Assembly (NCBI GenBank): GCA_013414705.1 | Contig: CP058705.1 | Location: 756,277 to 762,910, forward strand | Direction: 5' to 3' | DNA from: Defluviicoccus sp. | GTDB lineage: Bacteria; Pseudomonadota; Alphaproteobacteria; Rhodospirillales; Defluviicoccaceae | DNA: 6,634 nt | Shown: piece by piece, positions 1-5,900 of the stretch | Numbering within the stretch: position 1 is the stretch's first letter | Layout of the letters: each line of letters opens with the position of its first letter | Translations under genes and position numbers: made by a program | The notes under the pieces: model-generated | What the model saw: only the letters and a program-made list of their open reading frames with translations | Told to the model about the DNA's origin: nothing | The model's database searches: none

Positions 1-345
1 GGGTGTCGGGCCTTCGCTGCGACCGATGGCCGGATGGGGCTGCTTGAACTGGCGCGTGCCGAGTGCGCGCCGGACATCGTCATCGCCGACTACCACCTCG
101 ACCGCGGTGCTACGGGACTCGCCGCCGTGGACGAGGTTCGCAATGTCTACGGTCATGTTCCGGCGGTGATCGTCACCGCCGACCGTAACCGCGAGGTGCT
201 GGACGCGATCCGCCAGCAAGGCCTGCACGTCCTGCAGAAGCCGCTGAAGCCCGCCAAGCTGCGGGCGCTCATGTCGCATTTGCTCATCCAGCATCGCTCG
301 TCTGCAGCCGACATCGCTCAAGAAGACGTCGGCGCAGCCATCTGA
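1..345 (+). CDS. Response regulator receiver domain, C-terminal end (probable hybrid sensor histidine kinase), 5' truncated by window
   Basis: The frame is open from base 1 to TGA at 343-345, giving 114 visible residues; the start lies upstream of the window. The sequence is a CheY-like receiver domain lacking only its first strand and helix. The phosphoacceptor Asp sits in IVIADYHLD (residue 30 here, bases 88-90). The conserved Thr is in AVIVTADR (residue 59), and the conserved Lys is in LQKPLKP (residue 80, bases 238-240). ADYHLD and the LQKPLKPAKLRAL tail are typical of receiver domains that end PAS-type hybrid histidine kinases, where the domain takes phosphate from the kinase core and relays it. 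A short tail of about 20 residues follows with no output domain, so DNA binding is unlikely. A stand-alone receiver protein is possible because the upstream part is unseen. The gene is intact here and ends about 70 bp before the insertion-sequence cluster. Confidence 0.88.
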   Translation, partial: GCRAFAATDGRMGLLELARAECAPDIVIADYHLDRGATGLAAVDEVRNVYGHVPAVIVTADRNREVLDAIRQQGLHVLQKPLKPAKLRALMSHLLIQHRSSAADIAQEDVGAAI

Positions 346-417
346 TGGGCGTGCAAAGCAATATCCGATCAAGGGATTTCCCTGAGAAGGTGTTATTCAA
401 GAAACTAAAAGTCTATA
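346..417. other. Intergenic spacer between receiver gene and IS cluster
   Basis: This 72-bp spacer is more AT-rich than the flanking gene and has no reading frame worth calling. A small AGGGA/TCCCT inverted repeat at about 373-384 has a two-base loop and no T-run, so it is not a convincing terminator. The last bases (TATA before 418) are the host or target flank of the lost IS481 copy whose end starts at 418. Confidence 0.5.
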
Positions 418-442
418 TGTTTAGTCCCGGCATTTAATGGAT
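418..442 (-). mobile_element. Orphan right terminus of an IS481-family element (25 bp)
   Basis: TGTTTAGTCCCGGCATTT followed by AATGGAT matches the inner-reading right end of the complete IS481 element (3790 back to 3766) at 24 of 25 positions by eye. Similarity stops exactly at 442, where the IS66 terminus starts at 443, so the rest of that copy was removed or displaced at the IS66 boundary. The orientation implies that the lost copy had its transposase on the minus strand. Confidence 0.75.
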
Positions 443-1916
443 GTATCTATTCACTCCCCTGGCTATGAAGCTGTGGGCGTGGTCTGTAAGGTTCCGGCGA
501 GGAGTTGGGCGATGGCTTGCCGGGCGGTTTGGCCGTTGAGCCCTGCGGTGCTGGTGACGGATCGGTATCCGGCGTGGACGTGTGCGCCCCAGTCGGATCG
601 AAATCCGCCGGTGACCTTGCGGAACACCACCGATGGCCGGATTTCCCGTTCGCAGGCGTTGTTGTTCGCCGGCACGCCGGGGTCTTCGAGGAAGACGAAG
701 AATTTGGTCCACCAGGCCTTGACCGCGGTCTGCAGGTCGCGGCCGATCGGGTGTGCCGCGGGCAGGGCGACGAGCGCATCGGGGCGGCGCTCGGCGCGGG
801 CGTGATAGCGACGCAGTGTTGTCAGCTGCAGCGTCTGTCGGCGTTGTCCGATGCGGATCGCCCAGCGCAGCAGATCGCGCAGCAGATCGCGCAGGCGGGG
901 CGCGAAGACGGTATCGCCGCAGTCGATGGCGTACTGAACATCGCGCAGGACGTGGGCGAGGCAGACCTGGTGCGCCGGCGCCAGATCCTGCTGGCCGGCG
1001 TAGCGGTCGGACACCAGACCGCCGGCCGGTACTCGTCCAGCACCTCCTCGGCGACCACCTTCGCCCGGCGCGGCGCGATCGTGTGCAGCACTGCCTCGGC
1101 TGAGACGAACACCCAATGCCAGTGGGTGGCACCGTCGATGCGGGCGGTGGTCTCGTCCGAGGCGATCACCCGGGCGGCCAGCAGCTTCGCCTTGATCGCG
1201 GTGCACGCCGCCGTCATCGCTGTTCCAGCACGGCGGAGGGCGTTGGCGATGGCACCTTCGGAGATCTTCAGCCTGAACAGCTCCGCCATCATCCGCGCAA
1301 GCCGTCCAAAACTGACGTGATGGCTGTGGTGCAGAGACTAAAGCAGCGACCGGATCGAGGCGCCGAACGGCGTTCCCGGCGGCATGTCGTCCGGCGGGGC
1401 GGCGCGGAAGCGGCGGCCGCAGGCGGCACAGCGCCCGCCAAACAGCTCGATACGCGTCACCACCGGGGCGATCGGCGGATGTCGATGTGATCGTAGCGAT
1501 GGCGGCAGGCCTGCCTCTGCCCCGAGACGTCTGCCGCGCAGTGTGGGCATGCGCTGGCCCGCCTTTGATCGTCTCGTCCGGCGCGTCAGCAAGTGGCCGT
1601 GCCGAGCCAGGGCGTGCCAAGCCAGGACGCAGGGGCGCGGCTTGCGCCGCGTGCTCTCCTTCTCGTCACCGCTCGGTTTCCGGTCCTGCGACGGCGGCGT
1701 GTGGCTGTTCCGTGACGTCTTCTTCGGCCGCGCCAGCAGCGCCTCGAGTTCCGCAATCCGCGCCGCCTGACGTGCGATCAGCGCTGCCTGCTCGCAAAGC
1801 AGCGCGTCCTTCTCATCGTCGCTCAGGCGGTATCGGAACGGCGGAGCCATCCATACCTTGACTCACATCCAGCACGCCGCCGCAACCCGAAAATCGCCAC
1901 CCCGGTGAGCAGATAC
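443..1916 (-). mobile_element. IS66-family insertion sequence, transposase-only type, degenerate
   Basis: The element is bounded by imperfect inverted ends: GTATCTATTCACTCCCCTGGC shortened to its first 20 bases reads GTATCTATTCACTCCCCTGG (from 443), and the opposite end read inward from 1916 is GTATCTGCTCACCGGGGTGG. They agree at 13 of these 20 positions, including GTATCT, TCAC and TGG. It is 1,474 bp long with one tnpC-like gene and no tnpA or tnpB accessory frames, as in the shorter IS66 subgroup. Both ends coincide with sharp breaks in neighbouring elements (IS481 remnant on the left, IS630 gene on the right), which independently supports the boundaries. The 8-bp flanks (TAATGGAT left, CTGCATGC right) do not match, so the target duplication expected for IS66 is absent, pointing to a deletion or recombination after insertion. 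Confidence 0.78.
463..1850 (-). pseudogene. IS66-family DDE transposase (TnpC-like), inactivated by four 1-base deletions and an amber codon
   Basis: Read from ATG at 1850 to TAG at 463, repair gives about 463 residues, normal for the family. The parts run in order: an N-terminal coiled-coil segment (ALIARQAARIAELEALLARP), a linker with NSHTPPS, a zinc-binding region (CPHC, then GRCAACG), and the DDE core with SDETTARIDG, VSDRYAG and the Glu in NNNACEREIRPSVVF. The frame breaks at about 1627 (GCCGT read as GCGT), 1550 (CATTGC as CATGC), 1477 (ATCCCG as ATCCG) and 1013 (TGGGTG as TGGTG); these restored readings come from matching the expected family sequence. The first three cancel, so the frame returns. 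A TAG at 1338-1340 replaces the Leu codon expected in LLLYLHHSH. The gene cannot make a full transposase as written. Family assignment is strong; whether all lesions are biological is open. Confidence 0.88.
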
Positions 1917-2620
1917 CTGCATGCAGCGGCCGATCACCTTGCCTTCGAGAACGTTCAGCGCGGCAAACAGGGTCGTCGTGCCGTTGCGCTTGTAATCATG
2001 CGTCATCGTCCCACATCGGCCGGGCTTCAGTGGCAGGCCCGGCTGGATGCGGTCGAGCGCCTGGATCTGGCTGTTCTCGTCCACCGAGAGCACGACGGCG
2101 TGGGACGGCGGATCGACATAGAGGCCGACGATGTCGCGGAGCTTCGGGACGAACTCCGGATCGCGCGACAGCTTGAACTGGCGCACCCGGTGCGGCTGAA
2201 GCCCGTGCGCGCGCCAGATGCACTGCACCGAGGAGACGCTGATACCGGCTGTCTTGGCCATGGCCGGCGCCGTCCGTGCGTCGCCTCGCCCGGCGGATCG
2301 CCTTGCGTCAGCTCGACGACCCGTGCGGCCACCTCGGCGCCCAGCGGCGGGATGCGCGACGGCCGCGTTTTGTCACGCAGCAGCCCGGCGACGCCTTTCA
2401 CCATGAATCGCTCCTGCCAACGCCAGACGGAGGTCTTGCTCTTGCCGCACCGGCGCATGATCTCGTTCGTGCCGGCGCCGTCCGCCGTCAGAAGCACGAT
2501 CCGAGCCCGCCAGACGAGCTTCTGCGGGCTATTCCGGTCCGCAACGATCGCTTCGAGCCGAGCACGATCCGCGGCACTCACGTCAACGCTAATCTCCATA
2601 CGCATCCCGCAGACTCGCAC
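1917..2620 (-). pseudogene. IS630-family transposase, N-terminal two-thirds, frameshifted and 3' truncated
   Basis: The N-terminus (DVSAADRARLEAIVADRNSP, then VWRARIVLL) and the helix-turn-helix stretch (EIMRRCGKSKTSVWRWQERF, then GLLRDKTRPSR) are characteristic of the IS630 transposases common in alphaproteobacteria. One base is missing near 2275: CACTGG is read as CACGG in the stretch expected to encode GEATHWTAPAMAK. Downstream the frame continues with SSVQCIWRAHGLQPHRVRQF and LSVDENSQIQALDR, which holds the first catalytic Asp. Family members continue after VIGxxMQ with RHRHQEF and the second and third catalytic acids. Here the IS630 codons end with ...GRCMQ at 1917 and the frame runs 54 bp into IS66 to a TGA at 1863-1865. 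Start codons at 2620, 2605 and 2599 are all possible and none has a good ribosome site. The protein cannot be catalytic. Confidence 0.88.
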
Positions 2621-2635
2621 AGCCGCAAGCCCGCG

Positions 2636-2655
2636 GGAATCCCCAGCGGGATTCC
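2636..2655. repeat. Perfect 8-bp stem, 4-base loop hairpin in the IS630 leader
   Basis: GGAATCCC, CAGC, GGGATTCC form a perfect stem-loop. It lies between the IS630 terminus (2677) and the transposase starts (2620-2599). A transcript entering the element from outside would carry it ahead of the gene, so it could damp readthrough expression, as leader hairpins do in some other insertion sequences. There is no T-run, so it is not a canonical terminator. Confidence 0.55.
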
Positions 2656-2673
2656 TCCGTCAGATTTCATCCA

Positions 2674-2774
2674 CTAGTGGTCGGAATCAGACGCTACGCA
2701 CCTATCGAGCCCACCCCAACGCATTGTTGTGATTGACATCTCTCCGGACTCATCCGTCTGATTTGTACCACTAG
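2674..2774. mobile_element. 101-bp MITE-like element with IS630-type inverted ends
   Basis: The left end (from 2674) is CTAGTGGTCGGAATCAGACG. The right end read inward from 2774 is CTAGTGGTACAAATCAGACG. They match at 17 of 20 positions, with both the outer eight and inner nine bases identical. Both ends carry CTAG, so the core is flanked by TA, the usual IS630/Tc1-mariner target. The interior has no reading frame of note. The right end also resembles the neighbouring IS630 terminus (about 23 of 29 positions), which suggests mobilisation in trans by an IS630-type transposase. The left CTAG (2674-2677) is shared with the IS630 end and the right CTAG (2771-2774) borders the IS481 element. It could instead be an internally deleted IS630 relative. 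Confidence 0.68.
2771..2774. repeat. Left CTAG flank of the IS481 element
   Basis: CTAG here and at 3792-3795 flank the IS481-family element and are the probable target duplication. The left copy doubles as the tip of the MITE-like element. If the element end is taken as TGTTT rather than GTGTTT, the 6-bp flanks are ACTAGG and CCTAGC, which match only in the CTAG core. Confidence 0.6.
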
Positions 2775-3791
2775 GTGTTTGATCCCGGCCTTTGATGGTG
2801 CGATCTTTTCACGGGAGTGGAAGGAGGCCCTATGGGACAGGTTCTGCACCGGGGCGCCCGGACGACAGAGGCGGTGCGTCGAGCGATACAAAATAGTCAA
2901 GAGAGCCTGAGGGCGCTGTCGAAGCGCTACGGGATCAACCCCAAGACCGTCGCGAAGTGGAAGAAGCGGACATCAACGTCCGATCTGAAGACGGGACCGA
3001 AAGAGCCGCATTCGACAGTGCTTTCGATCGAAGATGAGGCGGTTATTGTCGCGTTTCGGCGCCACACGCTGCTGCCGCTGGACGATTGCCTGTCTGCGCT
3101 TCAGCCGACGATCCCGCATCTGACGCGCTCCTCGCTGCATCGGTGTCTGCAGCGCCACGGCATCAGCCGACTGCCCGATGTCGCAGAAGACAAGCCGGCA
3201 CAGAAAAATTCAAGACCGATCCCTCGGCTCTTTCCACATCGATAGTGCCGAAGTGCAGACCGCCGAGGGTAAGCTTTATCTCTACGTTGCCATTGATCGC
3301 ACGAGCAAATTCGCCTTCGTGCAGGTCGCAAGGAAAACCGGGCGCACGTCCGCATCCGCCTTCCTCTCAGCCCTCATCGAGGCCGTGCCCTACAAGATCC
3401 ACACCGTGCTCACCGACAATGGCATCCCGTTCACCGTCCCACCGCGTTATGCAGACGGTCCAACCGCCCGCCACATGACGCACATGGTCGACAGGCGATG
3501 CCAGGAAAACGGCATCGAGCATCGCCTGACAAAGGTGAAGCATCCGTGGACGAATGGTCAGGTGGAAAGAATGAACCGGACCATCAAGGAGGCCACCGTC
3601 AAGCGCTTCCATTATGACGATCACGCCAAGTTCGAAGCGCATCTCGCCGACTTCATCGCAGCCTACAACTTCGGCAGAAGATTGAAGACCCTGCGCGGCC
3701 TCACCCCATACGAATACATCTGCAAAGTCTGGACTTCAGAGCCAGAACGATTCACACTCGACCCAATCCATCAAATGCCGGGACTAAACAC
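2775..3791 (+). mobile_element. IS481-family insertion sequence, structurally complete (1,017 bp)
   Basis: The inverted ends are GTGTTTGATCCCGGCCTTTG followed by ATGG (2775-2798) and, read inward from 3791, GTGTTTAGTCCCGGCATTTG followed by ATGG, agreeing at 21 of 24 positions. CTAG flanks both sides. The element holds one plus-strand transposase gene. Partial copies of the same type occur at 418-442 and 4025-4140. Intact ends plus a damaged gene mean that it could move only if transposase is supplied by another copy, or if the frameshifts are sequence errors. Confidence 0.85.
2821..2827 (+). promoter_or_regulatory. Ribosome binding site of the IS481 transposase
   Basis: AAGGAGG lies four bases before ATG 2832. 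It fixes that start over the in-frame GTG at 2817, which would include the site inside the gene. The motif is preserved in the inverted fragment near 4090. Confidence 0.75.
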
Positions 3792-3795
3792 CTAG
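2832..3795 (+). pseudogene. IS481-family DDE integrase-type transposase with two single-base deletions
   Basis: After repair the gene encodes about 321 residues, the normal length for the family. The N-terminus (MGQVLHRGARTTEAVRRAIQ, then SLRALSKRYGINPKTVAKWK) is the helix-turn-helix region. The rve-type core has the three catalytic acids in FHIDSAEV, VLTDNGIPF and WTNGQVERMNRTIKEAT, and ends in HQMPGLNT. The first frame (2832-3245) is lost in an A-run near 3206-3210, where one A is missing before TTCAAG. A second base is missing in the C-run near 3220-3222, where GATCCCCTCGGC is expected. Between these two points the correct residues (EKFKTDP) lie in the third frame, and from about 3224 the remainder is open to 3795. 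The final codon's last base and the TAG stop lie in the CTAG flank outside the element. Confidence 0.88.
3792..3795. repeat. Right CTAG flank of the IS481 element
   Basis: This is the second CTAG of the probable target duplication. TAG at 3793-3795 is also the in-frame stop of the IS481 transposase, so termination of the gene depends on the insertion site rather than on the element. Confidence 0.65.
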
Positions 3796-4024
3796 CGCGA
3801 CGAGGTCGTGCTGCATGGCTGGGGCGGTGTGATGGCGGTGGTTGCGGAGCGGGAGTGCAATCGCTTAGGCTGCCGTATCGGAACATATAAAGAACGAAGG
3901 GCCGGTGTCTGGGGACCGGACCGCGTGCGCGAGCGAACAGGGGAGGGAGGCGGAAGAGCATCGGGAAGCAGTGCGCCCGCTGATGCAGGATATCCTGCCC
4001 CAGCGGGCGGTGTCGCGCCGATGG
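3796..4024. other. Unassigned 229-bp GC-rich segment between two IS481 copies
   Basis: The plus-strand frame starting at 3796 stays open across this stretch and into the IS481 fragment, but its translation is rich in Gly, Arg, Ala and Pro and matches no family I recognise. Other frames look equally uninformative, so I do not call a gene. The segment is the right-hand flank of the complete IS481 insertion and would have adjoined the MITE-like element before IS481 arrived. Its only clear structure is the dyad at 3974-4009. Confidence 0.5.
3974..4009. repeat. 36-bp interrupted palindrome with a perfect 14-bp core
   Basis: CGCCCGCTG (3974-3982), AT, GCAGGATATCCTGC (3985-3998, a perfect palindrome), CC, CAGCGGGCG (4001-4009). 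Thirty-two of 36 positions pair, with no spacer at the centre, so as DNA it reads as a two-fold protein-binding or recombination site rather than as an RNA terminator. No T-run follows. It lies 16 bp before the inverted IS481 fragment. Confidence 0.7.
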
Positions 4025-4140
4025 TGTATCGCTCGACGCACCGCCTCTGTCGTCCGGGCGCCCCTGTGCAGAACCTGTCCCATAGGGCCTCCTTGCACTC
4101 CCGCGAAAAGATTGCGCCATCAAATACCGGGATCAAACAT
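4025..4140 (-). mobile_element. Inverted 5' fragment of a second IS481-family copy
   Basis: Read from 4139 backwards, this repeats the left end of the complete element (2776-2890) with about 7 differences in 115 positions. It includes the terminus (TGTTTGATCCCGG), the AAGGAGG ribosome site, the ATG (at 4083) and the first 19 or so codons, MGQVLHRGARTTEAVRRAI. Similarity ends at 4025. On the other side the terminal tip abuts IS110 coding sequence. It is the same orientation as the orphan right end at 418-442, so the two may be the separated ends of one copy. Confidence 0.88.
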
Positions 4141-4273
4141 CTGCCGTCGTCTCATCGAACGCGGCAAACCCTATGCAGTTGCCCTGGTCGCCTGTGCCCG
4201 CAAACTCCTCATCTCCGCCAACACCGTCGTCGCCCGCACAACCCCGTGGACCGAGCCGTCAGCAGAAGGTTAA
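4141..4273 (+). pseudogene. IS110-family transposase, C-terminal fragment
   Basis: From the end of the IS481 fragment an open frame reads RRLIERGKPYAVALVACARK and LLISANTVVARTTPW, then stops at TAA 4271-4273. This is the typical extreme C-terminus of IS110/IS1111 transposases, where a GKPxKVALVAxxRKLL helix and a final TPW follow the transposase_20 domain. Only about 43 residues remain; the DEDD catalytic N-terminal domain and all upstream sequence are gone. The break at 4140/4141 coincides with the tip of the IS481 fragment, so IS481 probably inserted into the IS110 gene. The 3' terminus of the IS110 element should lie between 4274 and the acyltransferase gene end at 4306, but I cannot mark it. 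Confidence 0.7.
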
Positions 4274-4281
4274 TGGTTGCT

Positions 4282-4296
4282 CGTTCTGATCGAACG
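4282..4296. terminator. Possible weak bidirectional hairpin between converging genes
   Basis: CGTTC, TGATC, GAACG form a 5-bp stem with a 5-base loop. It lies just beyond the TAA of the IS110 fragment on one side and about 10 bp beyond the stop of the minus-strand acyltransferase gene on the other. Neither direction has a T-run, so this is only a candidate. Confidence 0.25.
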
Positions 4297-4305
4297 GTCG
4301 CGCTC

Positions 4306-5580
4306 TCACTGCTTGCTCCAGATCCATTGCGTGAGTGCGTTGAGATAACGGTCCGCAAAGGCGCGTGCACTGCGGCGGCTGCGAAGCGGCTCGTCATAAC
4401 CAAAAGAAAGACATGCTCCCTCGGAGGTGGAGACGATGGCGACCATGATCGGGTGAACCCCGTGGTTTTGCGATGGCATCAGCAAGATGCGCGAGATGCC
4501 GACACGACGACCCGATAATCGATCAAGGTCGCCCACATCCGAGACGCAGATGCCGCCGGAAAAGACACGATTTTCACTCCCGAAGCTGTCTGCCTGCTTT
4601 CGTGTGCACGCGGGGGACATCGGTAGTCATCCGCAGCGCCTGCGGGCGATTGTCCTTAAGCTGCTGGTTAAGCTGACGCACGGTCTCGATCGGGCTGAGC
4701 GCCTGATGTTCGGGTCCGAGCAGCAGGCTGATGCTGGCGACATATTCGCCGACGGCGTCAGCGGGCACGGCAGGGCGGCAGTCGCCACGCACGTCCGTCG
4801 TTGCGAGAATTCCCGTCCACGCGCGATGGCCGGGAAGCGTGCTGCCGGCCCGCGCGGCGGCGGCGCAGAACACCGCCGCTAGGGTGAATCCCTCCCGGTG
4901 AATTCGGTCGTGAAGCGCATCGAGGTCGGGCTTCGGAAAACCCGAAGCAGCGCGCGCGGCCGGCGCGCCGCACTGTCGGCCGGCTGTTCGACGGCCCATT
5001 TCGTTTCTTCCGGCCAGGGGTGATAGAGGCCACCTTCGCCGCTCAGTCCAGCCTCGGCCAGTCCGGCCTCCGCGTACGGCATGAGTGGAAGAGGCGGACC
5101 CGGACACAGGACGGGTTCGCCGAGGAGGCGGTCGAGGTCATTGAGCACCACGAGCGCGGACCGGGCATCGATGGCGGCGTGATTGGTGGTCAGCGCCAAC
5201 CACGCCACGCTTCCCAACTCGTCGGTGACGCAAACGGCCCGCCAGGATACCGCCGAGACATCCAGTGGCGTGCCCGCCTCCGCAGCATAGAGCGCTTCAA
5301 GGTCGACTGCGGATCCCGGGGCCTGCATGCGGATGTCGATGCGCTCGAACGGCACGTCGCAGACCCACCATAAGCGATCTCGATCCTGCATGCGGGCACG
5401 CAGCATCGGGTGACGTTCGTGCACGCCCCTGAGCGCGCTGCGCAGTCTCTGAGCCTCAACCGGGCGATCGAAAGCGGCGATGCACGTCAACTGAACGGCT
5501 CCGTTGGCACGCCGGTTCAACTCCCCGAACAGCGCCTCCTGCGGGCCCAGCGGGCGCTCCATCACACGATCTGCCGCCAT
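4306..5580 (-). pseudogene. Condensation/PapA-like acyltransferase, broken by two apparent deletions
   Basis: Starting at ATG 5580 and ending at TGA 4306-4308, repair of two shifts gives about 425 residues, normal for condensation-fold, CoA-dependent acyltransferases (PapA5, alcohol acetyltransferase, stand-alone NRPS condensation domain). The N-terminus LGPQEALFGELNRRANGAVQ, then LRSALRGVHERHPMLRARM, is typical. The HHxxxD active-site motif appears as NHAAID (residues 133-138): the catalytic second His and the Asp are kept, but the first His is Asn. The C-terminal part has CVSDVGDLDRL and LSFGYDEPL, as in the family. One T appears missing near 4937-4940 (GTTTTCC for GTTTTTCC). Two bases (AG in a GAGAG run) appear missing near 4577, where an early TGA at 4574 arises; together they restore frame. 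It would transfer an acyl group from a thioester to an alcohol or amine; the substrate is unknown. It is divergent from the acyl-CoA synthetase. Confidence 0.72.
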
Positions 5581-5584
5581 GCGC

Positions 5585-5590
5585 TTCTCC
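5585..5590 (-). promoter_or_regulatory. Ribosome binding site of the acyltransferase gene
   Basis: On the minus strand GGAGAA sits four bases before ATG 5580. It favours this start over the in-frame ATG at 5739, whose extra 53 residues resemble no acyltransferase N-terminus. Confidence 0.6.
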
Positions 5591-5803
5591 GGCTGGGGGT
5601 CAGGGTGCTCGAGTGCTGCGGCAAACGTGGCGTTGCTCGCGCAACCCGAACCTGCAATTTCATACGGGGTACGGGGCCCCACATCCTGGTCTGGAGCTTG
5701 CCACCGGCCCGCGTGCCGGCAGAGCTCGTTGAGCCGCAATCATGTCGATGCCGTTCCATACATTTATAGCGTAGTTCCAGAAAACGAGTATACTGGATGA
5801 ACA

Positions 5804-5809
5804 TATAAT
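5804..5809 (+). promoter_or_regulatory. Candidate -10 element (TATAAT) upstream of the acyl-CoA synthetase
   Basis: A perfect TATAAT lies 91 bp before the ATG at 5901. The sequence 17 bp upstream has no good -35 hexamer, so this is either an activator-dependent promoter or chance in an AT-rich stretch. A TATAAA on the opposite strand near 5763-5768 could serve the divergent gene but also lacks a -35. Confidence 0.3.
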
Positions 5810-5884
5810 AATATTGGCGTTCCGCTTCCCGCGAATGGCAGCGTAACGTCTAGAAATAATACATAAACACACGATGCGTCTTTG

Positions 5885-5891
5885 AGGGAGG
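5885..5891 (+). promoter_or_regulatory. Ribosome binding site of the acyl-CoA synthetase
   Basis: AGGGAGG lies nine bases before ATG 5901, a strong site at slightly long spacing that fixes the start. Confidence 0.75.
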
Positions 5892-5900
5892 AAAACAGGT

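Larger units (their letters stand above)
1917..2677 (-). mobile_element. IS630-family insertion sequence, 5' portion only (truncated by IS66)
   Basis: The transposase-proximal end is intact. Reading inward from 2677, the terminus is CTAGTGGATGAAATCTGACG, beginning with the TA-containing CTAG expected for a family that targets TA. The element runs through its leader and about 228 codons of transposase, then stops at 1917, precisely where the IS66 terminus begins. The remaining third of the gene and the other end are not found anywhere in the window. Confidence 0.8.
5581..5900. other. Divergent intergenic region with AT-rich promoter zone
   Basis: About 320 bp separate the two host genes. The first 160 bp next to the acyltransferase are GC-rich and keep that gene's frame open upstream, without recognisable content. 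From about 5755 to 5880 the composition turns markedly AT-rich, which fits promoters for one or both genes. No riboswitch or clear operator is visible. Confidence 0.55.

Noticed and set aside
373..384. Terminator after the receiver-domain gene
   Set aside because: The stem is only five base pairs with a two-base loop and no T-run.
434..1620. Long overlapping open frames on both strands across the IS66 region as separate genes
   Set aside because: Their translations are Arg/Ala/Pro-rich shadows. Only the stretches matching IS66 transposase motifs are convincing, and they assemble into one broken gene.
2832..3795. Programmed frameshifting between the two IS481 frames at the A-run, as in IS3-type elements
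   Set aside because: Two successive shifts through a third frame would be required, and this family is normally a single frame. Two one-base deletions explain it better.
418..4140. Composite transposon carrying cargo between IS481 copies
   Set aside because: The outer copies are fragments and everything between them is other insertion sequences; no cargo gene is present.
3808..4518. A 236-residue plus-strand frame across the IS481 fragment and acyltransferase 3' end
   Set aside because: It runs antisense through recognisable IS481 and acyltransferase coding sequence and has no family features.
5581..5739. N-terminal extension of the acyltransferase to ATG 5739
   Set aside because: The extra residues do not look like an acyltransferase N-terminus, and ATG 5580 has a ribosome site four bases upstream.
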